Positions 6,545 through 14,321 of a DNA stretch of 22,148 nt are shown here, one piece after another. The stretch spans positions 1-22,148 of the forward strand of contig JACKNZ010000029.1 of NCBI GenBank assembly GCA_024234595.1, read 5' to 3'. Source of the stretch: Moraxellaceae bacterium (lineage in GTDB: Bacteria; Pseudomonadota; Gammaproteobacteria; Pseudomonadales; Moraxellaceae). The notes under the pieces are model-generated. The model ran no database searches, was not told the origin of the DNA, and saw nothing but the letters and a program-made list of their open reading frames with translations. The position numbers and the translations under genes are program-made. Each line of letters starts with the position of its first letter. The first letter of the stretch is position 1.

Positions 6545-7938
6545 TTAGTGGTGGTGGTGTTCTTCGCTAGGTTTTACAATCATAACGTCCTTTTCTAAAC
6601 TTAGCATTTGTGTTTTAAGTATAGGACTAATATGAATATCTGTTTGCTTAATTAAGCTTTTACGGATGCCTTGATATTCGTTAATCATTTTTTGACGAGC
6701 AATCACCTGTGAGGCAACATAACGGACACTTTCGCTATCGGCAGGCTGATAGCCTTCTTCTTTTTCGGTAATTAACAAAATTTCCCACTGGCCTGCTGGT
6801 GTACGTACTGGACGAGAGGGGATGTTGACTTTTTGTACAAATGCCAAGCTGTTGAGCCATGTTGGATTTTTGGTGTCATGGACTATCCAGCCTAAATCAC
6901 CGCCCGTATTTTTGTCCATCGCAATCGAATATTGTTTGGCAAGTTGCGAAAAATTAGCTCTTTTTTTGAGTTGTTCAACAATCATATTAGCAGTTTTTTC
7001 ATCTGCAACGGCAATATGCTGTGCTTTGACTCTGCTAATACGCTTAAACTCATCTTTGTGTTTTTGGTAATAGGCTTTTACTTCGGCAGGAGTGACTTTT
7101 TTGGCGAGTTCTTTTAGATAGATAACATCATCATGAATGTCAGCCGCTATGCCAATCAGTGTCGCAAATCCATCATGATAGTTTTTGTATAAGATGGCTT
7201 GTTTTATGTCGGCAATATCTTGTTTGCTGAGTTTAGACTGTGTTTCTACCCAATAGTCAATAAAACGATGTACGACAATTTCTTGGGCTTGGTTTTGGGT
7301 AAATTCACTGTTGCGATTATGAATTTCGTTGCGACCTTGTACATTTTGCCGTTGATACACATCCCATAAAGTAATTTTACCCTGATTTTTTTCGTCAAAT
7401 TTATAACTGAGTAACACTCTATTTTGAGCTGCTTTGCGTCCAGCTTCATCTAACTGAATGTTGAGTTGTAATACCTTTTTAGAGGGTAAAAAACTATCCC
7501 ATTCATTAGCCTGAATGGCTTGTTGTTGAGTGATGGTGCTGTCTAAACTGCCACCGAGTTTTTTACGAGCTTCGGCTAGTTCTTTGTCAAAAGCCACTTG
7601 AATCACGGCTCTAAATTCTTGTTCTAAAACCACACTTGGGGCAAAAACGACTTTATTATTTTCGAGTAGTTTTGCTTCACCAAAACGCTTCACAGCATAT
7701 TGACCTAATAATTGATTTTCGATAAGTGCGGTAAGAACATCGCCACGGGTTAGCTCTGCTTTTTAGCGGTGGAGACTTTGTGCATAATATCAAGCAGGGT
7801 GTTGCTAATCGTTTGTTTGGCAACCGTTGCAGCTTGTGTAGGGTTTTTTAAATCATAGTTAATTTTGGCATAGCTAGGGGTATGAATAAAACCTAATAGC
7901 GTTGCAAGTAAGCTCATGCGCCATAGACTCCGCTTCAT
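6545..7938 (-). pseudogene. SurA/PpiD-like parvulin peptidyl-prolyl isomerase, frame broken by one base
   Basis: A periplasmic parvulin-type isomerase whose reading frame is interrupted. The 5' part (start 7938) encodes a signal peptide ending SYA and about 60 residues up to HKVSTAKK, then stops after two more codons (7750). The rest is open in the -1 frame: AELTRGDVLTALIENQLLGQYA leads directly into the long downstream frame (GTG-compatible start 7693, 382 residues). One extra A in the five-A run (7760-7764, T on the plus strand) would fuse them into a 464-residue protein with signal peptide, a SurA-like helical N-domain, and a PPIC domain (about 302-392) containing VKAQHIAV, FSQLAKQYS and GGDLGWI. 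The C-terminus ends EEHHHH. A sequencing error, a real mutation, or recoding at AAAAAG are all possible. The ATG at 7938 has AGAGG upstream. Confidence 0.8.
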
Positions 7939-7956
7939 ATTTACCTCTTATTTTTT

Positions 7957-8003
7957 AGGGACTTATGCAGTTATCGCTTGTTTTGGTGAAATGCCTAAGT
8001 CTT
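7957..8003. repeat. interspersed palindromic repeat, copy D (degenerate)
   Basis: The left end GGGACTTATGC and the right end GCCTAAGTCTT are imperfect inverted repeats resembling the ends of copies A-C. The reverse complement of the right end (AAGACTTAGGCATTTCA) also matches the left end of copy C into its interior (GCATTTCA). The copy lies 18 bases upstream of the isomerase start codon on the minus strand, so it falls in that gene's leader or promoter region. Confidence 0.45.
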
Positions 8004-8013
8004 AAATTATTAT

Positions 8014-8055
8014 TAAAATAAAAATCCCCCCAAAACAAGGATTTTGGAGGGATTT
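8014..8055 (-). terminator. rho-independent terminator after the first phospholipase-like gene
   Basis: Read on the minus strand, AAATCCCTCCAAAAT and a GTTTTGGGGGGATTT arm form a long stem with one mismatch around a short loop, followed by TTTTATTTTAA. It begins 23 bases downstream of the stop at 8079. Confidence 0.8.
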
Positions 8056-8078
8056 AGTGTTTTTAGTGAGTGACTAGC

Positions 8079-9101
8079 TTAAAAACGCTCAGCAGCACGA
8101 TTTAACACACGAACAACAGTGGCAATGGCATGAGGAATCACCACTTTGCCAACATTTTTACGGTCGTTGTGGTCGGTGCTAGACAATACAATCCCACCTT
8201 GAGAGTAAGCAATGCTGGCAGCTTGTGTCAATACTGGACGAATATCATTTGATGTCACAGGTACAGGTGTTAAGTTGTTTAGCGCGGCTGTAACAGCAGC
8301 AGAGTCATTTAAATTTTCGGTGTAGTAGTAATCGTTGACCCAAGTTTCCCAACCAGCATGATTAAGAGCAGAGGTTGTCCATACATGGTGTGGTTGCAAC
8401 AAATCGGTAGTGTGCATCACAAAACCTAAAGTTTGCACAGTGGGATTAGCCAAGAATTGTTGAAACCAGTATTGTCCTAAGTTGTCAATCGGTTGGAAGG
8501 GTGCTGTTTCAAAATCAGCATACATGGTGTTTGTGGAATAGCCGCCCAAACGATAATTCTTTTCGGTAATACCGTAAGAGTTATATTTGGTGCTATCACG
8601 AGAAAACCATGCTTTGAGACCGCCAGCACCATCATCTAAGTAGTCACCATATAGCCAGCTAGCCGCCATATTATCAATGTCACCCCAAACAGTGAGTTTT
8701 TGATAGTTATAACCACCTAAATCGTTACCATGAGCATCAGAGCCTTGGGTATGGTTTTGAAAATGCCAATAAGAGGTATATTTAACAATACCAGAGCCTG
8801 CGCCCCAGACTGGTGCTTGTTGGCAGCTACCTGTGCTTGCTCCACACAAAAATGTGTCGCTAAAATCATCAACGTCGTAAGCCCCTTGACCCAAAGCTGT
8901 CGCAAATTGGTCAATAGTCAGACCTGCTTGGGTAGCACCATTTAATAATTTTGCATAGTTGGTGGTGCTTGGGTTAGCTTTCATATAGTTAACGGCATCA
9001 ATCGCAATGCGCTTGTGAACTTCTTGAGAAAATGCTTGGGCTTCCATGGCCAAACCGAGAGCTAAAGTAGAGCCAAAAATCAGTTTGGATACATTGTTCA
9101 T
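8079..9101 (-). CDS. secreted zinc-dependent phospholipase C / S1-P1 nuclease superfamily protein, paralog 1
   Basis: A 340-residue exported protein with a Sec signal peptide ending in AQA, so the mature chain would begin FSQEVHKRIA. This recalls the zinc phospholipase C / P1 nuclease fold, in which the mature N-terminal residue (usually Trp) and a nearby His bind zinc: here Phe24 and His29, with the +5 spacing of P1. Other candidate ligands are Asp79, His113 (YWHF), and the late cluster His230, Asp233, His239, His248 and Glu252 in HTTDLLQPHHVW...NHAGWE. The His-x3-Glu and Asp-x5-His spacings fit the family; His230-x2-Asp is one residue shorter than the usual His-x3-Asp. Cys86 and Cys93 may form a disulfide. 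Substrate is unknown (phospholipid or nucleic acid). A near-duplicate lies directly upstream. Confidence 0.75.
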   Translation of the reverse strand: MNNVSKLIFGSTLALGLAMEAQAFSQEVHKRIAIDAVNYMKANPSTTNYAKLLNGATQAGLTIDQFATALGQGAYDVDDFSDTFLCGASTGSCQQAPVWGAGSGIVKYTSYWHFQNHTQGSDAHGNDLGGYNYQKLTVWGDIDNMAASWLYGDYLDDGAGGLKAWFSRDSTKYNSYGITEKNYRLGGYSTNTMYADFETAPFQPIDNLGQYWFQQFLANPTVQTLGFVMHTTDLLQPHHVWTTSALNHAGWETWVNDYYYTENLNDSAAVTAALNNLTPVPVTSNDIRPVLTQAASIAYSQGGIVLSSTDHNDRKNVGKVVIPHAIATVVRVLNRAAERF

Positions 9102-9357
9102 TATAGACCCCGAATAAACTTTAGAATTAACGCATTTGTTGTCAATAGTACGTATCTTCTAAAAGGTTGGTTGTTGTATTAAGTGCGTTAATAATAGACT
9201 AATAATTCATCAGTCGTGTTGAGGAAAACTGACAAAAACTTAACTTTGTGCGCCACCAAGATAAGCGGTATAAAATGAAGGATAAAAGGTGTAACTTTGT
9301 GAATTGGTTAGCAATCTTTTAATTACAGTATTGTACTGTTGTGATAGGATTTTGATC
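9102..9357. promoter_or_regulatory. upstream region of paralog 1, with an element shared with paralog 2
   Basis: The 304-base gap between the two paralogs holds the terminator of paralog 2 at its right-hand end and the upstream region of paralog 1. At 9233-9255 a 23-base block beginning CAAAAACTTAAC and ending TTGTGCGCCA recurs with one mismatch at 10654-10676, upstream of paralog 2. A second block, AATAATAGAC at 9190-9199, recurs at 10612-10621 with almost the same spacing (33 versus 32 bases). Read towards the gene, the second block gives TATTAT, a plausible -10 box. No gene is supported here. Confidence 0.55.
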
Positions 9358-9390
9358 TTAAAAAACCCATGCATAAGCATGGGTTTAAAG
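9358..9390 (-). terminator. rho-independent terminator after the second phospholipase-like gene
   Basis: AAACCCATGC (9363-9372) and GCATGGGTTT (9377-9386) form a perfect 10-bp stem with loop ATAA. On the minus strand it is followed by a T-run (GGGTTTTTTAAG). It begins about 20 bases after the stop at 9406. Confidence 0.88.
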
Positions 9391-9405
9391 ATATAAAATA
9401 GTGGT

Positions 9406-10428
9406 TTAGAAGCGTTCGGCAGCACGATTTAACACACGAACTACCATTGCAATAGCGTGTGGAATCACAATTTTGCCAACATTTTTTCGGTCATTGTGGT
9501 CGGTACTAGATAACACGATACCACCTTGAGAATAAGCAATACTTGCACCTTGTGTTAATAATGGGCGAATATCAGTTGCATTGGAGGCAAGAGGTGTTAA
9601 GTTGTTTAAAGCGGCTGTAACTAAGGCCGAATTATTTAAACCTTCGGAGTAATAGTAGTCATTTACCCAACCCTCCCAACCAGAGTGGTTTAGTGCAGAA
9701 GTTGTCCAAACATGGTGTGGTTGTAAAAGGTCTGTTGTGTGTAACACAAAACCTAAAGTTTGTACGGTAGGATTAGCTAAAAATTGTTGAAACCAATATT
9801 GACCTAAGTTATCAATCGGTTGAAATGGTGATGTTTCAAAGTCTTGATACATACTGTTGGTAGAATAACCACCTAAACGATAGTTTCTTTCGGTGATACC
9901 ATAGGAGTTGTATTTTGTGCCATCTTGCCAAAACCAACCTTTTAGACCGCCTTTGCCGTCATCTAAATAGTCGCCATACAACCATGTAGCAGCCATGTTA
10001 TCAATATCACCCCAAACGGTAAGCTTTTGGTAGTTGTAACCACCTAAGTCATTGCCATGAACATCACTGCCTTGGGTGTGATTTTGGAAGTGCCAATAAG
10101 AAGTATATTTAACAATACCTGCACCTAAACCCCAAACAGGGGCAATTTGGCAGCTACCTGTGGTTGCGCCACATAAATAGGTATCCATAAAATCATCAAC
10201 ATCATAGGCACCTTGACCTAAAGTGTTGGCAAATTGGTCAATCGTCATGCCTGCTTTGGTGGCTGCGGCTAATACTTTGGCGTAATTGGTGGTATTAGGA
10301 TTGGCCTTCATATAGTTAACAGCATCAATCGCAATACGTTTATGTGTTTCTTGGCTAAAAGCTTGGGCTTGAGTCGTAACACCTGCTGCTAAGGTTAAGC
10401 TACAAACGAGTTTATAGATGTTTTTCAT
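9406..10428 (-). CDS. secreted zinc-dependent phospholipase C / S1-P1 nuclease superfamily protein, paralog 2
   Basis: A tandem paralog of the gene at 8079-9101, again 340 residues when started at the ATG at 10428, which has GAGGG seven bases upstream; the frame is open to 10461 but that start lacks support. The signal peptide (MKNIYKLVCSLTLAAGVTTQAQA) differs from that of paralog 1, while the mature part shares long identical blocks, for example KYTSYWHFQNHTQGSD and QTLGFVxHTTDLLQPHHVW. Phe24, His29, His113, His230, Asp233, His239, His248 and Glu252 are all kept, so both copies should be active if the family assignment holds. Differences are scattered, not clustered, which points to an old duplication with both copies under selection. 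An interspersed repeat sits between this gene and its conserved upstream element. Confidence 0.75.
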   Translation of the reverse strand: MKNIYKLVCSLTLAAGVTTQAQAFSQETHKRIAIDAVNYMKANPNTTNYAKVLAAATKAGMTIDQFANTLGQGAYDVDDFMDTYLCGATTGSCQIAPVWGLGAGIVKYTSYWHFQNHTQGSDVHGNDLGGYNYQKLTVWGDIDNMAATWLYGDYLDDGKGGLKGWFWQDGTKYNSYGITERNYRLGGYSTNSMYQDFETSPFQPIDNLGQYWFQQFLANPTVQTLGFVLHTTDLLQPHHVWTTSALNHSGWEGWVNDYYYSEGLNNSALVTAALNNLTPLASNATDIRPLLTQGASIAYSQGGIVLSSTDHNDRKNVGKIVIPHAIAMVVRVLNRAAERF

Positions 10429-10475
10429 AAATGTACCCTCGATGGAAAAATAGATAGACACACAACAAAAAAATC

Positions 10476-10537
10476 AGGGCTTACGCATTTCATTGAAAGC
10501 TTGTGTTGAGCGAGGTCGAAACAAGCGCGTAAGTCCT
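10476..10537. repeat. interspersed palindromic repeat, copy C
   Basis: A compact 62-base copy with inverted ends AGGGCTTACGC and GCGTAAGTCCT and an inner hairpin GCTTGT...ACAAGC around the core GTTGAGCGAGGTCGAA shared with copy B. It lies 48 bases upstream of the start of the second phospholipase-like gene, between that gene and the block shared with paralog 1 (10654-10676), so it looks like an insertion that lengthened the leader of paralog 2. Confidence 0.75.
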
Positions 10538-10611
10538 AAATAGTTGCCCCAAAACAGATGTTTTTAGTGGTCTAAGGTGTCTAAACAGGAATAATGTGTA
10601 TTATTTGTGTG

Positions 10612-10676
10612 AATAATAGACGAATAAATGAGCGTTTGCTTGGTTTTAGCCGTCAAAAACTTAACCTTGTGCGCCA
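10612..10676 (-). promoter_or_regulatory. upstream element of paralog 2, shared with paralog 1
   Basis: Contains the AATAATAGAC block (10612-10621) and the 23-base block ending TTGTGCGCCA (10654-10676) that also occur at 9190-9199 and 9233-9255. Read towards the gene, the first block supplies TATTAT as a possible -10. Between the blocks the sequence has diverged, so the conserved parts stand out as candidate regulator or promoter contacts. Confidence 0.5.
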
Positions 10677-10716
10677 TTTTTGACCAAAAGTACTAATTTT
10701 TCGATAAATGGTTTTG

Positions 10717-13194
10717 CTATTTGAGCCATTTGAGCAAGGTGCGCTTTAAAGACTGAATTTCGACAGGTTTAGATAAATAGTCGTCCATGCCTGCCGCTAA
10801 ACAACGTTCTGTTTCACCACGGAGGGCGTTGGCGGTAAACGCAATAATAGGTGTGTGTTCAGGCGTGCTGTTTTGTAAGGCGCGTATTTTTTGAGTGAGT
10901 TCAAAGCCATCCATCTCTGGCATATGACAGTCACTAATGAGTAATCCAAAATGGTGTTTTTGCCATAATTTTAGGGCTTCAACGCCATTATTGGCGACAA
11001 GGCAAGTATATCCTAAATAGGCTAATTGTTTGCGAATCACAGTTTGGTTAATGGGGTTATCTTCGGCTACTAAAATGAGTGTGCCTAGCTGTTCTGCTTC
11101 TTCAACCGTTAATAAGGTACTGGCTTTACTAGGTGAGGTGTTGATGGCATCTGCTGCATGATAATGACTTGCCGCAATCAATGCGTGGTATAAGTCTTGG
11201 CGTCGTAATGGCGAAATCAATACTGGCCATTGATGAGGCTCGTGATTCGGCAAAATTTTGTCTTGTCGATGGGTGAGTAAAAGCGTTGGTAAATGTCTTA
11301 GATTTGGGCTTGCTTTAGGCCAGTCGCTGTCTAATAATAATAAGGGTTTTAGCGCGGGTGATAAGCCACTCAGATGGTGGTGAGCTTCGTTTAATGTATT
11401 AACAATCGTAAATTTGATATGCCAAGAGTGTAAATAATTACAAATAGTCCGCCTGAGTAGGCTGGGTTTGAGTACGGCAATCACCATCAGTTGTGGTGCA
11501 AAATCGTGTAGTTGTGCCGTGACTTGGTTGTTTTTGTGAATAGGCAATCGCACAAAAACGCTAAAACAGCTACCGACATTGACGGTGCTATTGACTTCAA
11601 TATAGCCACCCATCATTTGTACCAAGCGTTGACAAATAGATAGCCCTAAACCTGTGCCGCCAAAATGGCGGGTAGTTGAGTTTTCGGCCTGTGTAAATGG
11701 TTGAAATAACTGATGTATCGTTTGAGGACTAATACCAATCCCGTTATCTTCTACTTGAAAGACAACATCTACCGCATTGACGTGCAGGGCATGAACCTCA
11801 GCTCGGATTTGTACGAGTCCTTTTTTTTGCAAGGTGTCTTGGGTAAATTTAATCGCATTGCTAGTGAGATTAAGCAATATTTGTCGCAGACGGATGGGGT
11901 CTCCTTCTAAGATGTCAGGAATGCTAGGATTAACAAAACAATTTAGGTTCAGTCCTTTTTGGAGCGCATTGGGGGTTAAGGTTTCGGCGACACTTTCTAT
12001 TAACTCACTTAACGAGAAGGGAACCGCTTCTAGTTTAAGACGACCTGCTTCAATTTTTGAGAAGTCTAAAATATCATCCAATAAATTTAATAATACAAAT
12101 GATGAGTCGCGTACCGTGTTGAGCATCTTATTTTGTTCATCGTTCAGCGTGGTATCCTTGAGTAACTCAATCATGCCAATAATGCCATTCATGGGGGTAC
12201 GAATTTCATGACTCATCATCGCCAAAAATAGACTTTTAGAAGCATTGGCACTTTCGGCTTGTGTTTTAGCTTGTTGTAAATGCAAATTGGCTTGTTCTAA
12301 TTCGGCTGTTCTTGCTAATACACGCTTTTCAAGTTCTAGATTCAGTTCTTTAAAGGTTTTTTCGGTTTGTTTGTGAGATGTAATATCAGTGGCAACCGTT
12401 AAAACACCTGATGTTTCGGTGATTGCATCATAATTAAACGGAATTTTAGTGACGTGAAAAAAACGAGAGCCGTCTGTGGTGGCTAATTCTTGTTCAGGAA
12501 TATCGACCCGAATATGCTGTTGACGGACGGTGCTATTAGCTTGTTGTGCGGCATCAAACCAACCGCTATCAAAGTCCTTGGCTGGGGTAATATCTCGTGT
12601 TGCTTTGCCAATAATTTGTTCAAGATGTTGGTTGTGTGAATCAGCATATGCTTGATTGGCCAACAGCATAATATTGTCATGGTCTATGGCGTAAATCTGC
12701 TGCGGTAGCAAGTCAATAATATGTTTAAGTTGAGATTCGCTAGCACGCAGTTTGCTTTCGGTCAGTGTCAGATTTTGTACTTGTTGTGCCAAAGCCTGTG
12801 TGGCGTGGTGATAATCAAATTGAAGTTGTTCTAAATCTCGGCTGATGCGGCGCATCCGCCTTTGTAAATCAATATTTTCATCGTTGGCAGTGACCAAGCT
12901 ATCTAAAGCAGCGAGTAATGGCAGTACGACATGTTCTAGATTCGCTTGAGCCAAGTCAGGAACGCCCATTTTCCAAAAATGAGGACTAATATGCTCAAGA
13001 ATACAGCTATTAGAGGGGTATAAAATTAAACCTTTGACATTCTCGGTTTGTGTTTCAACCAAGTTGAGTATGCTATGTATGTCTTGGGTATAAATGGCAA
13101 AGACATGGCTCAACAAATCCTTGCGAGTTATCTCTGTTTGATAAACAAAGCCTGATGGGGCAGGCGTAATAGTGCTTAATAAATGGTAACTCAT
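10717..13194 (-). CDS. PAS-containing hybrid sensor histidine kinase
   Basis: An 825-residue cytoplasmic hybrid kinase with no membrane segments. Order: an unassigned N-terminal domain (1-105), a coiled coil (about 106-155), a PAS domain (about 155-275), a second coiled coil (280-318), HisKA with phosphoacceptor His329 in FLAMMSHEIRTPMNG, and an HATPase domain with N-box Asn442/Asn446, DNGIG at 483-487 and FGGTGLGL at 511-518. Next is a receiver-like domain (about 568-675) that appears degenerate: there is an LLLLDSD strand but no clear acidic pair and SPL replaces the conserved KP. The C-terminal receiver (about 706-822) is intact: Glu711/Asp712, Asp755, Thr787, Lys809. No output domain, so phosphotransfer to an unlinked partner is likely. 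It overlaps the FIST gene by four bases (ATGA), implying one operon in which FIST supplies sensing. Confidence 0.93.
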   Translation of the reverse strand: MSYHLLSTITPAPSGFVYQTEITRKDLLSHVFAIYTQDIHSILNLVETQTENVKGLILYPSNSCILEHISPHFWKMGVPDLAQANLEHVVLPLLAALDSLVTANDENIDLQRRMRRISRDLEQLQFDYHHATQALAQQVQNLTLTESKLRASESQLKHIIDLLPQQIYAIDHDNIMLLANQAYADSHNQHLEQIIGKATRDITPAKDFDSGWFDAAQQANSTVRQQHIRVDIPEQELATTDGSRFFHVTKIPFNYDAITETSGVLTVATDITSHKQTEKTFKELNLELEKRVLARTAELEQANLHLQQAKTQAESANASKSLFLAMMSHEIRTPMNGIIGMIELLKDTTLNDEQNKMLNTVRDSSFVLLNLLDDILDFSKIEAGRLKLEAVPFSLSELIESVAETLTPNALQKGLNLNCFVNPSIPDILEGDPIRLRQILLNLTSNAIKFTQDTLQKKGLVQIRAEVHALHVNAVDVVFQVEDNGIGISPQTIHQLFQPFTQAENSTTRHFGGTGLGLSICQRLVQMMGGYIEVNSTVNVGSCFSVFVRLPIHKNNQVTAQLHDFAPQLMVIAVLKPSLLRRTICNYLHSWHIKFTIVNTLNEAHHHLSGLSPALKPLLLLDSDWPKASPNLRHLPTLLLTHRQDKILPNHEPHQWPVLISPLRRQDLYHALIAASHYHAADAINTSPSKASTLLTVEEAEQLGTLILVAEDNPINQTVIRKQLAYLGYTCLVANNGVEALKLWQKHHFGLLISDCHMPEMDGFELTQKIRALQNSTPEHTPIIAFTANALRGETERCLAAGMDDYLSKPVEIQSLKRTLLKWLK

Positions 13195-14321
13195 GAGTTT
13201 ATCAACAATAAAACATAGGTCATATTATGAAATAAATTGATGTTTTTGCCGTCTTTGTTTTTAAGAGGGCCTATTTCGCCAAGAGAAGGAAAGCCAATCA
13301 TCGGTAAACGCTTAAAATGTTTTTCTATGGCTTGTATCTCGTGATTTAACTGTGCACCGAGCAAACTTTTGCGTCCTGCACAACTCACCACAATCGCAGC
13401 AATGGGCGTATTATTTTGTTGTTGAGCTTGTTGTGCTAAGCGATAGACTTCTTCAACAAGCTGTTCGGGCTGTGCAATACAGACTTGAATATGTTGTCCT
13501 TGGGGAATGCCACCATACATAAAAACACTATTAGCATTTTCGCCAATATCGCTTTTAATAGAGCGCAAGCGTTTAAGTTGCTGTTGCGAATCAAGAATAG
13601 TAAGTGAAATTGAGCCTCTATCGCTGCGTAAAATAGGCTTGCCTGTTTGTTTTTCAATAAAACGCATCGCATCTAATTGATCAATGGTATCAATGCGATT
13701 ACTGCAAGAAGCATTGATTTGTCCAGCCTGTCCAATAGGAGGGATTGAGTTTTCGATATGTACCGAAAAGTTAATATCTCCAATAGCATGTAGAGCCACA
13801 ATACAATCATTTAACATTTGTTGGTTATGATATAAAGCGCAACCGTGCCATTGTTGGTCATCAGCAGCCAAACCACCGACAACTGGTGTGGTGACTTCGT
13901 GTTCTAACACTTGTTCAATTAACGAGGCATCGGCATGAAAATCAGAGACCATAAAAATTAAGCTGGCCTGTTGATGTTGGTCGAGTGCTTGGCGAGTTGC
14001 TTGTTGAGGGTACTCTTTGACTTGGTGGCCAATTTTGAGTTGCCATTGCACTTTGCCTTCGCTGTTGAGGGCTAAAGCAGAAGCTCCATATTCACCAATA
14101 CCTTGTGTCTCGTAAAAGCCATCACCGCTATTACCAATAATTAGGCAATTAGGATTTTCGAGGCCATCATTTAATCCCATTAAAATATCGTTATTATCGC
14201 TGTAATCAATCGAGCTAAATAAAAAGACCACTTCGGGCTGAATAGAGCGTAGTTGCTCGCCTAAATACATACCTGCGCGGTAAGCATTAGGAATATGGGT
14301 GGCGGCAGACAAGGCTTTCAT
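13191..14321 (-). CDS. FIST domain sensory protein
   Basis: A 376-residue protein with FIST_N (about 30-215) and FIST_C (about 220-360) domains, a sensory module proposed to bind small ligands such as amino acids and found with diverse signalling outputs. Visible family features are FLFSS(I) near residue 33, IIGNSGDGF (61-69), PVVGGLAADD (146-155), and in the C-domain IVVSCAGRKSLLG (310-322) and GFPSLGEIGP (343-352). There is no output domain and no membrane segment, so it probably acts as a ligand-binding partner for the kinase encoded immediately downstream, whose start overlaps this stop by four bases. The ATG at 14321 has AAGGA ten bases upstream. The ligand cannot be read from the sequence. 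Confidence 0.9.
   Translation of the reverse strand: MKALSAATHIPNAYRAGMYLGEQLRSIQPEVVFLFSSIDYSDNNDILMGLNDGLENPNCLIIGNSGDGFYETQGIGEYGASALALNSEGKVQWQLKIGHQVKEYPQQATRQALDQHQQASLIFMVSDFHADASLIEQVLEHEVTTPVVGGLAADDQQWHGCALYHNQQMLNDCIVALHAIGDINFSVHIENSIPPIGQAGQINASCSNRIDTIDQLDAMRFIEKQTGKPILRSDRGSISLTILDSQQQLKRLRSIKSDIGENANSVFMYGGIPQGQHIQVCIAQPEQLVEEVYRLAQQAQQQNNTPIAAIVVSCAGRKSLLGAQLNHEIQAIEKHFKRLPMIGFPSLGEIGPLKNKDGKNINLFHNMTYVLLLINS

Noticed and set aside
9240..9425. 61-residue minus-strand open frame between the paralogs
   Set aside because: It spans the terminator of paralog 2 and the end of that gene, with no recognisable content.
11834..12211. 125-residue plus-strand open frame inside the hybrid kinase gene
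   Set aside because: Antisense to the HisKA/HATPase region, whose motifs are intact on the minus strand.
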